From Triticum aestivum (taxonomy: Eukaryota > Streptophyta > Magnoliopsida > Poales > Poaceae), in assembly GCF_018294505.1 (NCBI RefSeq), contig NC_057801.1, forward strand, positions 850,916,896 to 850,980,895: a DNA stretch of 64,000 nucleotides. The letters are read 5' to 3'. Within the stretch, counting starts at the first letter, position 1. Every line of letters begins with the position of its first letter. The notes beneath the pieces were generated by a model. The model had not been told where the DNA came from. It saw only the letters and a list, made by a program, of their open reading frames with translations, and searched no databases. The translations under genes and the position numbers were made by a program. Below are positions 24,227-33,776 of this stretch, piece by piece.

Positions 24227-25942
24227 TTAGATGGGTAGCGGCATCTTCACTAGGAAGGCACAGATCTTCCCTTTAGGCTGGCTTCTCCCCGGATTGAACC
24301 CTTGAAAAGTGCCTATTTCTTCGAGATCTCCATCAGGGATTTGCAACCTCTTGAACACCTTGGGTGAGATCAAGTTCAAACCAGCCCCACCGTCAACTAG
24401 TATTTTCTTCACTTTGAGGTTGCAGATTGTTGGTGAAACCAACAATGGCAAACACCTGACCGCGGTTGTGCGATCAGGGTGATCCTCAGCGTCAAAAATG
24501 ATAGGCGTGTTGGACCATTTCAGTGGCTTTTGGGCGTCGATCATCGGCTCCGTCACATTAATCTCACGCGCCCACTGTTTAAGTTGGCGGTGGGAAGAAT
24601 GCAACGGATCACCTCCGTCAACACACATGACCTCCGTTGCTTTCTGAAACTCATGCTCAGTGGACTCGTCGTCATCGTCATGATCATCACCTCCCTCTTC
24701 CTTGTCGCGGCCTATAGCAGGCCTCTCTTGTTGCTTATCCTTGCCGCAGCGCCCCCTCAAGCATCGCGCTTCTTGTTGGATCCCTCCGCACCATCCTGGC
24801 CCTTCTCTTTGTCTCGTCTCTCGTGCTCATCCCTCTGCTTCTCCATCAACTGCTCAAATTGATGGTAGTTTTGGAGGTCATGACCTTTGGTGCGGTGACT
24901 CCTGCAATATTGCTTGTCTGAGCCCTCTGGCTTGCCGGTAGCCGCCAAGGCTCGGCAAGCGTCGTACCCAGCAATCTCCTTGCCGGGGTCGTCAACCTTG
25001 GCCTTCTTGGCGGCACCGGGGTTGCCGAGTTGCTCGACAGCAAGCACGGTCTTGCCCTTGCGCTTTCTGTTGCACCGTCGGCCCTTCTTTGCCGGGGCAA
25101 GGACGTCGTCGTCTTCAGAGTCACTTCCCACGCCGGCATCTTCGCTGGGGTACTTCCTTCCTTCCTCAGCTCGGGCACACTTGTCAGCCAGAACATAAAG
25201 CTCGGCAGCATCCGCAACCTTGTTCATCACCAGCTCTTCACGCATCTTACGATTGTGCATGTTCTGATGGAACGCGCTGATAACAGCGGCGGGATGAACA
25301 TCGGGGATGTTATATTGCACCCGGCTGAACCTCTGTATGTACATGCGCAAGCATTCGCATCCTTCCGGGGGATGACATGCAAATCACTTGCCTGGCTAGG
25401 AGCTACGTGGCTTCTAGTAAAGGCGCCAACAAACTCGTGGCACAGATCCGACCAAGACGAGATGGAATCTATTGGCAGGTGCATCAACCATGACCTGACG
25501 TTGGGCTTGAGCACCAATGGGAAATAGTTGGCGAGTACCTTGCCTTGCCGAGCCCCGGCAGCTTTCATCACGATGGTGTAAACGTTTAGGAACACAGACA
25601 GATGAGTCTTGCCGTCGTACTTCTTCGGGACCTCTGGTTTGTACGTGCGAGTAGTGGTCCACTGAAACTGTTGCAGCTCACGGGTAAATGTTGGACAGGT
25701 TATTGCATAAGGCAAATCACCTGAATCCCCTGGTGCATGCTAGTACACAGTGGGCCCTACGCGCCTATCAGATTGATGGCGCGCTTCCCGTTGCCGCTCG
25801 ATGGTGGTCCGAGCATCCTCCTTGAGCCGCTCCCAAAGAACCTGGCATTGATCGCGACGAGCTCGCGGTTCAGATGACACCGTGGACACTCGTCACGGGC
25901 ATCGACCCGTAGAGGCGGGGACCGCTGCCGTCGTGGTGGAGG
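24227..25942 (-). pseudogene. gypsy gag C-part and protease
   Basis: From right to left: gag capsid (PEVPKKYDGKTHLSVFLNVY, then PVLKPNVRSWL-like text and ARQGKVLANYFPLVL), a region rich in Lys/Glu, a possible zinc motif (YCRSHRTKGHDLQNYHQF), and the aspartic protease signature ILVDGGAGLNLISPKVF at about 24390. In the signature the usual Ser of D-S-G is Gly. Frames overlap between 25227 and 25350, showing a frameshift. The sequence ends abruptly at 24227. Confidence 0.8.
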
Positions 25943-25974
25943 CACTAGTAGAAAAACACCTATTAGTCCCGGTT

Positions 25975-26160
25975 CGTAAGGGCCTTTAGTCCCGGTTCAT
26001 GAACCGGGACTAATGGGTCGTTACTAATACCTCCACCCATTAGTCCCGGTTCCAACACGAACCGGGACCAATGTGCCTCCACGTGGCCTGTGCGCCGAGC
26101 CCAGTCAGGGGGGCCGTTGGTCCCGGTTGGTGGCACCAACAGGGACCAAAAGTCCATGTT
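25975..26160. repeat. left subterminal inverted repeats of CACTA
   Basis: Short arms with tagtcccggtt and aaccgggactaat alternate over about 180 bases and can fold back on each other. Such repeats are the transposase-binding sites of CACTA elements. Confidence 0.8.
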
Positions 26161-26500
26161 TTTTTTAGAAAAGTGGCTGCTTTAGGGGTTTGGGGGGTTT
26201 ATTTTAGGTTGTTATTAGCTAGCTAATAGAGAGAAGTATCCTCTCTTATATCTTCGTCCTTGGTTAACCAACGCTGCTGCTATATATGTTCATTTCACCC
26301 GCTGATATAATAACTCATGCATGCTCGCATCATACATCATCATATATAATAACAAGTCCTACTAATCGTGCATCATCATACAACTTCTACTCATTATTAA
26401 TAATAAGTCATACGATCATCATCCTCATAGTCATCGAACCCAACCCTACATAATTGTTCTTAGCACATGATCATCATTTTCAGGTAGGACCTAAACACCC

Positions 26501-28440
26501 TTAAGGTAAAATAACATAAAACAATATAGACCCTGACTCTCCATTATGAAGAATGGCGATCATCCTGTCTCCAATTCTTGCCCTTCGCTGCTTTTTGCTT
26601 CCAAGAAGCTCCTTACGACTGTCCATACATTTTTTCCATTCTTTGATTGTCATGTCTCCACTTCTTTTAGAAACCCGGTATGGACAGTTGAGATTCGTAG
26701 GAAGACCTGGTTGTATGTTCAAAACATGAAGGGTACAGTGCGTATACATCATATGAGGCACACAATCATTCGGGATTATCTGTTGAAAAACATAGTAATA
26801 ACTTCGTAGTTAGCAATGATGTACTAGTTTTAGAAGTGTGCAAAAAGATGCACGGATGTCGTAATAGTAAAAAATCTTACCAGGGTATCTCCATGGTAGT
26901 TACCGTAGTTCAACACGTGCACTAGTGGCACGTATTGACCATAATGTTGAGGAGTTTGATTGTAGATATTGTAATTCTCAAGATCAGTACAAAATGCGAC
27001 CAGATGATTTTTCTCCTGATAAGTTAATTCGGAGCCTTCGATGTAGTAGGTTCTGTCTACCATCTTCCGCACATTCTTTGAAGAATGAAAATAAGCTGTC
27101 AATGGAAATAAGTTGTCAACTATTTTTAAATAAACAATATAAATTACTTAATAACTATGTTAAGCTCACATGGGGGAAGAATTGGAGGTGTATCCACAAG
27201 GACCCAAATCGAAGGTCTCTCTTGCTTGATTGTAGGATCACCAAGATCCATGGTGACAAGCATACCCTCATCAAAACCATACATCTTGCAAAGTGCTTCC
27301 CAATTTTTGCAACCAAAATGGGTTACACTCTGAGCATTGTACAGCTTTACTTGAAAATCTACACCATGATGGGTACTTAGGATAATTTTTTTGGTTTCCA
27401 TACTTTCATGGTCTTCAAAACCCATCCTCTCCAAGACATAACGTCTTGCAAAGCATGGGATAAGCTAGTCGGATTGGAAAAGATGAAAAATACACGTTAA
27501 AATAGTTGAAGTCGTGCTTAATTACGAAAAAAACTATTGTCGTCGTTGCGTACCGTATGAACATCGAATGTCTCCTCGAGCTTAAAGCTGAAGCGCCGAT
27601 CTTCGTCCAGCTCAATGAACCTGTCGCACATACCTCGGTCGTCGTGGCACCAGTCGCACTCCCCCGGGCGGTTTTCGTCGTCCGAGTATGACATTTCCGG
27701 CCTATGTTCATAATTCAAATATTAAACTAGATCATTATTATTAATCACGGGTTGACTATCGGTGATGTACGTAGCTCCTACTTTCATTCTCGAGTGCATT
27801 ATTACACCAAATTGTCTAGCACACGGGAATGAAGGACAACTTGTCCAATATGAGCATTCAATAAGCAAAACCAAATCATAAAATAAGCAAAACCAAATCA
27901 TAAAATAAAGTAGTATTCAAATTAGCATGCATTCAATAATTATAAGCAAAAGTATATCATCTCTTGGTGTCCTTACATCGTCGAATATTATCACTAATAT
28001 AGCATCATTAATACAACTAGAACCGTAGCGCCCGACGGTATCCTCGCGGGTGGTGGACACCCAAAGATAAGGAACCATCACAGGATCATAGCTCCAGTGA
28101 GATCCCTGAAGAACCTGCCAGGTATTGTCGAACCTGCCCTCCAATGCAACCATGTAGCGACGGACGTGCTCGTCCTCCTCGCTGACACGGTGATGTACCA
28201 CCTCCGTGGTGTCCGGAAGCCTCAGCGCCGTCACTGGCCCACGCGACCGCCACCAAATAAGGATCGGGTCAACAACGGGCTGCCTCCTCACCAACCTACG
28301 TCCCCCGAAAGGTAGCACCTCCCAATACCAGCCCGGCGGAGCCCAGTCCCGAACATGGCCCTGATCAAGCAGGCCTCCACCGCCGAGTCGACGATGACGA
28401 GGATGCGGGATAGGCATCGCCGACGTCGATGCGGGAACTA
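26501..28440 (-). CDS. CACTA-borne multi-exon gene, possibly B3-like
   Basis: The minus strand shows a run of protein-like exons. The last exon is 26779-26501 (starts IIPNDCVPHMMY, ends FYVILP before TAA). The preceding one is 27095-26881 (SELTYQEKNHLVAFCTDLENY). Their shared intron has clear GT (26880) and AG ends. Upstream exons are about 27450-27170 (KIILSTHHGVDFQVKLYN, NWEALCKMYGFDEGM) and about 27711-27555 (acidic, GECDWCHDDRGMCDRF), and probably a first exon at 28417 to about 27960 (ATG at 28417). The NWEALCKMYGF..GM..MDLGDP pattern recalls plant B3 DNA-binding domains, but I am not certain. No transposase similarity is seen. Exon limits other than those stated are approximate. Confidence 0.45.
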
Positions 28441-28990
28441 CTTCTATATATAGTTAAATAAAGTAGTTTTATTAATTAAATGAACTATCTAGTTCAACTA
28501 CTAAGCACTTACTATAAATAAATAAAGTAGTACTTACTAAAAAAAACTACTTCTATATATAGTAAAATAAATTAGTTTATTAAATCAACTAGCTAGTTCA
28601 ACTATATATGAAGCACTTACTATAAATAAAATAAAATAGTACTTACTAAAAATAAACTAGTATTTTTCTAACTAATTATATTAAACACTTTCTCTTCTTA
28701 TTTTTTTCCTTTTTCTAAATACTATGAACAAAAAAATCATTAAAATTATATGAACAAAATTAATTACACAATCTAAATATCACCAAAAAAATCTATTAAC
28801 AATAATATCACCAAACATGCATATTCAACAATAATATCACCAAAAAAATCTATTAACAGAAAAAAAATCTAACACAATATGAACAAATTAATTACACGAT
28901 CTAAATTAACATACTATGAACTACATATCTAAATTACTACACATCTAATCTAACAAAAAAATCTATGAATTACAAAAAAATCTAACAAAA
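28441..28990. other. AT-rich non-coding segment of CACTA
   Basis: The stretch is made of short repeated phrases (aataaagtagt, aactagctagttcaac, aatatcaccaaa) and has no coding potential. It would lie upstream of the minus-strand gene. Confidence 0.5.
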
Positions 28991-29240
28991 ATCATAAAAA
29001 GTTGCTCACAGCGACGGCGACAACGACGGCGAGGTGCGGCGCGGGGCGGCAACGGCGTCGGGGCGGCGCGGGTTGGGGCAGCGACATCGGGGCGGCAGGG
29101 CGGGGCGGCGACGACGCGGGGCGGGGCGGGGCGGCGACGGCGACGGCGTCGGGGCGGGGCGGCGACGGCATCGGGGCGGGGTGACGACGGCGAGGTGGCG
29201 GCAGGGGACGGCGCGCGGCGTCGGGAGAGGAGGAGGAGAG
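28991..29240. repeat. GC-rich ggcggcgacgg simple-sequence block
   Basis: A 250-bp block of cggggcggcg/cgacggcgacgg motifs follows the AT-rich segment. It is simple sequence, and open frames in it are not genes. Confidence 0.7.
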
Positions 29241-29284
29241 ATCGAAGTGGGGATGCGGTTCTGAAATTTTCCTAAGTGCTACTT

Positions 29285-29540
29285 ATATAGCAAAGGCTTT
29301 GGTCCCGGTTCGTGGCACAAACCTGGACCAATGCCCCCTTTAGTCCCGGTTGGTGGCACCAACCGGGACCAAAGGCCTCTTTTCAGCAGCCCAAAGGGCG
29401 GGAAATGAAGACCTTTGGTCCCGGTTGGTGGCCCCAACCGGGACAAAAGAGGGGCATTGGTCCCGGTTGGTGCCACCAACCAGGACCAAAGAGGGGCATT
29501 GGTACCGGTTGGTGCCACCAACCGGTACCAATGCACCCGT
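29285..29540. repeat. hairpin-forming 'ggtcccggttggtg' repeat array
   Basis: At least four copies of ggtcccggttggtggcacc and its complement follow one another, each a near-perfect short hairpin (arms ggtcccggttggtg / caccaaccgggacc). They match the subterminal repeats at both ends of the CACTA element. Confidence 0.85.
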
Positions 29541-29605
29541 CTAATTACTTATTTATTTTCTGCAGCTGTTTTTTAGTTGATTCTTTTTTGAGCTGTTTTT
29601 AATTA

Positions 29606-29647
29606 GTCCCACCTCGCCAAGCGAGTGGCACTCGCAGCGGTTTATAA
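29606..29647 (+). promoter_or_regulatory. snRNA-type Pol III promoter (USE + TATA), unit 1
   Basis: GTCCCACCTCG at 29606-29616 differs at one position from the plant snRNA upstream sequence element GTCCCACATCG. TTTATAA follows at 29641-29647, leaving exactly 24 bases between them. In plants this spacing specifies RNA polymerase III (U6 type), while about ten more bases specify polymerase II. Transcription would start about 30 bases after the TATA box, near 29671. Confidence 0.65.
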
Positions 29648-29670
29648 GCACTGAGTGCAGAGACGATGAA

Positions 29671-29810
29671 GAAGAGGCTCAATGCTCACCTGCATGTTGC
29701 TTAGCTTCAAGCCTTGAGGATTAGGGTAGACTGCACAGAGCTATGTGCAGTGCAGTTTACACTATTCCGAAAGGCTTGAAGCTAATTAACGAGTATTGCG
29801 CCTCTTTTTT
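29671..29810 (+). ncRNA. predicted CACTA-borne Pol III hairpin RNA, unit 1
   Basis: The predicted transcript begins at the expected Pol III start and folds into one long stem-loop. 29672-29678 pairs with 29800-29806, 29680-29687 with 29791-29798, 29701-29715 with 29771-29785 (15 perfect pairs) and 29726-29736 with 29750-29760, leaving a 13-base loop. Six T's at 29805-29810 form a Pol III stop directly at the base of the stem. The shape resembles a plant miRNA precursor. Rice miR820 is a known CACTA-encoded miRNA, but this sequence is not the same. Expression is not shown. Confidence 0.55.
29805..29810 (+). terminator. T6 Pol III terminator, unit 1
   Basis: Six consecutive T's close the hairpin of unit 1 at the position where transcription by RNA polymerase III would end. 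Confidence 0.5.
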
Positions 29811-29814
29811 ATTT

Positions 29815-30515
29815 TTAATGACTTATTATAACTCAAAAATAAAAAGAAAAAAATAAATATAACAGAAAAGAAAAAAACTATATAAAAAACTACTCAGAAA
29901 TAAATAGAAAAAAATAGTTGTGATTAACTTTACTAAAAAATGAGCATAGATGCTTATTTTTAATGACTTATTACAACTCAGAAATAAATAGAAGAAAAAA
30001 TAGTTGTGATTAACTTTACTAAAAAAATGAGCATAGATGCTTATTTTTAATGACTTATTACAACTCAGAAATAAATAGAAGAAAAAATAGTTGTGATTAA
30101 CTTCACTAAAAAATGAGCATAAATGCTTATTTTTAATGACTTATTACAACTCAGAAATAAAAAGAAAAAAATAAATATAGCAGAAAAGAAAAAAAACTAT
30201 ATAAAAAACTAGTTAGAAATAAATAGAAGAAAAAATAGTTGTGATTAACTTTACTAAAAAAATGAGCATAGATGCTTATTTTTAATGACTTATTACAACT
30301 CAGAAATAAATAGAAGAAAAAATAGTTGTGATTAACTTTACTAAAAAATGAGCATAGATGCTTATTTTTAATGACTTACTACAACTCAAAAATAAAAAGA
30401 AAAAAATAAATATAGCAGAAAAGAAAAAAAACTATATAAAAAACTACTCAGAAATAAATAGAAGAAAAAATAGTTGTGATTAACTTTACTAAAAAAATGA
30501 GCATAGATGCGCTTA
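29815..30515. repeat. tandem array, approximately 88-bp units
   Basis: A unit containing 'atgagcatagatgcttatttttaatgacttatta' and 'gaagaaaaaatagttgtgattaacttta' (each quoted as landmark, written in shorter parts in the sequence) repeats from about 29815 to 30515. The phrase ttgtgattaactt occurs about seven times. Two to three units carry an extra insert with 'aaataaatatagcagaaaag'. The array separates the two convergent hairpin RNA units. Confidence 0.85.
30491..30497 (-). terminator. T7 Pol III terminator, unit 2
   Basis: Seven A's on the plus strand give a run of seven T's on the minus strand, about 26 bases past the end of the unit 2 hairpin. Confidence 0.4.
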
Positions 30516-30630
30516 TAGAGAAAATTCAACCTAAATTCATAATAAATTTATACTAACTTCAGAGAAATTCAGTATGAATTTAGGTCAAATTCCCTGTATA
30601 AGGGAACCTATTTTCATTTTGAGAGGAGCT
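30491..30630 (-). ncRNA. predicted CACTA-borne Pol III hairpin RNA, unit 2
   Basis: On the minus strand the predicted RNA starts near 30630 and contains an inverted repeat: 30573-30591 pairs with 30523-30541 in 17 of 19 positions, 13 of them contiguous. A further short stem lies inside. It ends in seven T's at 30497-30491. Size and layout match unit 1 while the hairpin sequence is different. Pairing is weaker and AT-rich, so this call is less secure than unit 1. Confidence 0.4.
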
Positions 30631-30653
30631 CAACAAGGCAGAGAGGGAGGGGC

Positions 30654-30695
30654 TTATAAACCGGTGTGAGCCCCCTTCGGTTGGCGAGGTGGGAC
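30654..30695 (-). promoter_or_regulatory. snRNA-type Pol III promoter (USE + TATA), unit 2
   Basis: On the minus strand GTCCCACCTCG (30695-30685) is followed after exactly 24 bases by TTTATAA (30660-30654). Both boxes and the spacing are identical to unit 1. The flanking bases AGTCCCACCTCGCCAA and CGGTTTATAAGC are also shared, showing common descent of the two promoters. It points toward unit 1, so the two promoters are convergent. Confidence 0.6.
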
Positions 30696-30724
30696 TAAAC
30701 TCTGGCCGCAACGAGGACCAACCC

Positions 30725-30960
30725 TTTAGTCCCGGTTGGTGGTATGAACCGGGACTAATGGGCGGCCTTTGGTCCCGGTTCATGCCTTCAACCGGGACCA
30801 ATAGTGGTGGGCCGGGAGCGAGGACCATTGGTCCCGGTTCGTCCCACCAACCGGGACCAAAAGGTCCAGACGAACCGGGACCAATGGCCCATGTGGCCCG
30901 GCTGGCCCCCGGGGCTCACGAAACGGGTCCAATACCCTCATTGGTCCCGGTTCTGGACTG
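30725..30960. repeat. right subterminal inverted repeats of CACTA
   Basis: Five or more alternating tagtcccggtt / aaccgggaccaa motifs, several forming short hairpins, precede the right terminus and mirror the left subterminal region. Confidence 0.8.
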
Positions 30961-31014
30961 AAATGGACTAATGGGCTAGCCCTGCCTGGACCATTGCCCC
31001 CTTTTCTACTAGTG

Positions 31015-31721
31015 AGGGGAGTGCACCGTGGTTGCAGCGCCTCAAACCCTTCCACTGTCGGCGCGCGCTGGCTAAATGGACCGGCGCCGCAAAGGGCTTG
31101 CTTCTTGGTTGCCGTCCCTATTGGCATGGCCAATAAGGCTCTGGATAGCAGCTCTCCACTCTTCTTGCTTCTCCACAGCAGGAGGAAAGTCGAGGAGTAG
31201 CCGCGCTCATGCCAATGCCTCCGCTCGTGTGGGTGGCAGCGACAAGCGCGAGGAACGAAAGGTGCTCGGACTTCTAACCACGTTAGAAGGGGCTCCATCA
31301 CGGTTCCGCGGCCGCGCGCCGTTCTCCCCAACATCTTGACGTGCATGTCGTCCCTGCGCATCTCGAGAATGATGTTGAGGGCTTTTTCCAGGGCGACGCC
31401 CGGGGTCACCGTCGTGGTGGCGCTACTCATAGTGCATGACCTGGGAAGGCCGCGACGCATGCGCCGGCGGGGTCGTATTCCTACCCTTGGAGGTCCCCGC
31501 GTCGCCCATAGGCAGCACGTCTTCGTCCTTGGATATGGCGGCGCGCGGATCGTCGTCGCGGTTGCGGACGACGCCGATCCCTTGGCTTCTGGTACCCGAA
31601 TGGCGGGCTGCTCTTGATCTCCACCGCGACCGGCATTTACTCCGTCGCTCGTCCGTGTTGGTACGGGCGGACCGGCTCTAGACGAACTAATCGCCATGGT
31701 CATCTTCTTCTTCGGAGCCAT
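31015..31721 (-). pseudogene. gypsy gag N-terminus
   Basis: The ATG at 31721 lies 52 bases from the primer-binding site and opens a basic, low-complexity protein (MAPKKK..). The part with LEKALNIILEMRRDDMHVKML looks like the gag N-terminal helix region. Translation runs into the CACTA terminus at 31014. The remaining gag lies beyond the insertion at 25942 and lower. Confidence 0.65.
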
Positions 31722-31794
31722 GATGATGAAGAAACTGACACGCTAACTACCAGATCAGATTCGCACAACTTCCCCCTACCTGGCACGCCAAAGA

Positions 31795-32889
31795 TGTCGG
31801 GGGAAACAACACCTATGGGACCACGAGGGTCCCTTCTATGGTTGGCGGGGAGAGCGGCTGCGCAAAGAGCAGGTCTGGTGATCAGCGCGAGGTTTTTTTT
31901 ACCCAGGTTCGGGCCGCTGAGGAGCGAAAACCCTAGTCCTGCTTTGAGTGTATATCTCGTGACTTGAGTTCTAGACTAGCTGCTATGCATGCTGAGTCCA
32001 AAAAGTCCGAATCCTTCTCCAGTATGTCTCGGGCCTCCTTTTATACGCAAAAGGGGTCGCTACGGTGGCATACAGGAGGTGTAAAGTAGCTACAGTGTAC
32101 AAGCTTATCACTGACATCGTAGGACAAACGCATTAAATGCGCTTCTTACGTGCCCTCTAACTTTATCGGGGACAGTAATAGAGCTCGTCCCGTCCATCGC
32201 CGCCTCACCCCGTTGCGACACGCGTCTAGGCTGACGAGGCATGCAGCGCCAGGCTGGTTGCCTAGTTGTTGTGCCGGCGTGGTGGCAGGATCTTCACGAA
32301 GATCTGCATGCCACCACGCACGTGCTTGCTTAGTTGGATGAAGATCTGCATGCCGCCATGTAGGTGCCTGCCTAATTGGCAAGCTGGTTGCCGGAACGGC
32401 CGCGGGGTGGCGGACCCTTGTCATGCGTGCGCCTCCCTGTAGCTTCGCAGTTGTCCCCGTCAAGGGTCTTGCCAGGGTCTTGAAGTCATCTCCGGCAAGG
32501 GCCTTACCCAGGGGCTTCGGGTTCGGGTCTTCACAAAGACCTGCATGCCACCAGTCTCCACAAAGATCTGCATGCTACTACGCATGCGCCCTTGAGTCTT
32601 GGCCTTGACGTCGTCGATGGTGTCAGAGCTCTCAGCCTCAAGAGTGGTGGCCTTGCCAGTGCTTCGCAAGTCGCCCCGGCAAGGATCTTGCCGGGGCTAT
32701 GCAAGCCGCCCCGGCAAGGATGTTGCCCGGGGAGGTCTTGCTTGTCTTCTGCTCTTCGTTTACTGGTTTGAATGCTGCCCTAGTTGTCTTGTATCTTGAC
32801 TTCTACTGCCCGTCAAGCCTTCGCCGCAGGTACGGCTACAACTGCACGTGCACAAGTAAGGGGTATAGAAGGGCCCATACTTTTGTACA
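31795..32889 (-). repeat. 5' LTR of second gypsy element
   Basis: The minus-strand LTR starts TGTACAAAAGTATGGG at 32889 and ends in CA at 31795, four bases before the primer-binding site. The length is about 1,095 bp. Repeated phrases 'ccggcaagg' and 'tcttcacgaagatctgcatgc' variants occur between 32280 and 32730 and make an internal imperfect repeat region. Confidence 0.65.
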
Positions 32890-33320
32890 CTGATACAAGG
32901 AAACAGCAGAATCGGCTCAAAATTCTTTGGTTGATTCTTGTCGGTAACATTATGATCATGTTGAAATCAGTGGCCAGAAGCCATGGGCTGGAGCAGAAAG
33001 AACACTCATTATGTAAATCTTTGAGAAGCGCAATCTTCAAGTCATCATGCAGGGACCACTAACCTACAGGACAACAAGGAGTAATAAGAGAAGTTATATG
33101 GTGTAGTGCAAAGTAGGATGCCACCATGGCTGCCATCCACAGGAAGGAAGAAGAATTCTTCAATGGATGCCATCTTAAAGATAGAACCACTTTTTTAAAG
33201 GATGTTAAAAGGATACCGTCTTAAAGATAGAACAAATTCTAAAAATTATGGATAGTGATATGCTCGGATCATATATTATTTGAATGAGATAGGGAGTAAA
33301 TGATCTCTATCTACAAGCCC
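32890..33320. other. intergenic, upstream of defensin-like gene
   Basis: No gene is recognised. The phrase 'tcttaaagatagaac' occurs twice (about 33170 and 33220). The right end merges into the promoter of the gene at 33396. Confidence 0.4.
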
Positions 33321-33321
33321 A

Positions 33322-33329
33322 TATATAAA
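33322..33329 (+). promoter_or_regulatory. TATA box of defensin-like gene
   Basis: TATATAAA lies 67 bases before the ATG at 33396, which leaves room for a transcription start about 30 bases downstream and a short leader. Confidence 0.55.
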
Positions 33330-33395
33330 GATATAATCATGTAAGTTTTTGGACGACCAAACAGAGAGGAGAAGAAGAACTTTGTGTCTCCTCGT

Positions 33396-33776
33396 ATGGA
33401 AGGGAAAGCTATTCTTCTTTGCCTCATGGTTATTGCGCAGCTCGGAAATTCCATTCCTGTTGGTATGAAATTGATCTCCCTTTCCCTATTTGTTTCCTTT
33501 CTCATGTTAATTAGAGCAAAATAATATTTGCAGCCAAACTACACAAATTTTCTTTGATTTTCCTCAATATATGGATTCTTTTAATGACGTGTGTTCTTTT
33601 CTACAGAAAAATGCTTTACTGGAGTTGTATTTGGAGACACTTTCTGCACGAAATTAAAATGTCAGTTGTCCTGCATGAGAAAATGGGGACCCGAAGTCTC
33701 GAAATCTTACTGTAGGGAAGCCATCCCCAACTTTTGGCATTGTTGCTGTGTCGTTTGTGACTCCATGAGAAAATGA
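33396..33776 (+). CDS. defensin-like secreted cysteine-rich peptide
   Basis: Two exons, 33396-33462 and 33607-33776, joined by an intron with GT at 33463 and a pyrimidine-rich acceptor ending CTACAG at 33606, give a 78-residue protein. Residues 1 to about 20 (MEGKAILLCLMVIAQLG..) are a hydrophobic secretion signal. The rest carries nine cysteines at 25, 36, 41, 45, 58, 68, 69, 70 and 73, including C-x3-C (41-45) and C-x-C (68-70). That is the eight-cysteine spacing of plant defensin-like (DEFL/LCR) peptides plus one extra Cys. The intron separates signal and mature parts, as is typical for this family. It would act outside the cell in defence or reproductive signalling. Which of these cannot be said. 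Confidence 0.75.

Larger units (their letters stand above)
25943..31014. mobile_element. complete non-autonomous CACTA DNA transposon
   Basis: The element begins CACTAGTAGAAAA at 25943 and ends with the inverse at 31014 (13 identical terminal bases). It is flanked on both sides by AGG, the 3-bp target duplication expected for CACTA. Subterminal 'ggtcccggtt/aaccgggacc' repeats are dense at both ends. No transposase is encoded. It carries a spliced minus-strand gene of unknown role (26501-28440), two hairpin RNA units with Pol III-type promoters and an approximately 88-bp tandem array. It sits inside the gag of the gypsy element at 24227-32889. Confidence 0.95.
24227..32889 (-). mobile_element. 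second Ty3/gypsy element, split by a CACTA transposon
   Basis: The 5' LTR is at 31795-32889, followed on the minus strand by a primer-binding site (31773-31790, TGGCGTGCC...), the gag start (31721), the CACTA insertion (25943-31014), the rest of gag and the protease, which is cut at 24227. The parts on both sides of the CACTA keep the same strand and order. Reverse transcriptase and the 3' LTR are absent. The base after the LTR is 32890 and CTGAT would be its target duplication. Confidence 0.8.

Noticed and set aside
29002..29264. Gly/Arg-rich frames in the CACTA element
   Set aside because: Simple-sequence GC block without conserved features.
29285..30960. CRISPR-like array of ggtcccggtt repeats
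   Set aside because: Repeats alternate in orientation, have no regular unique spacers and are the known subterminal repeats of CACTA elements in a plant genome.
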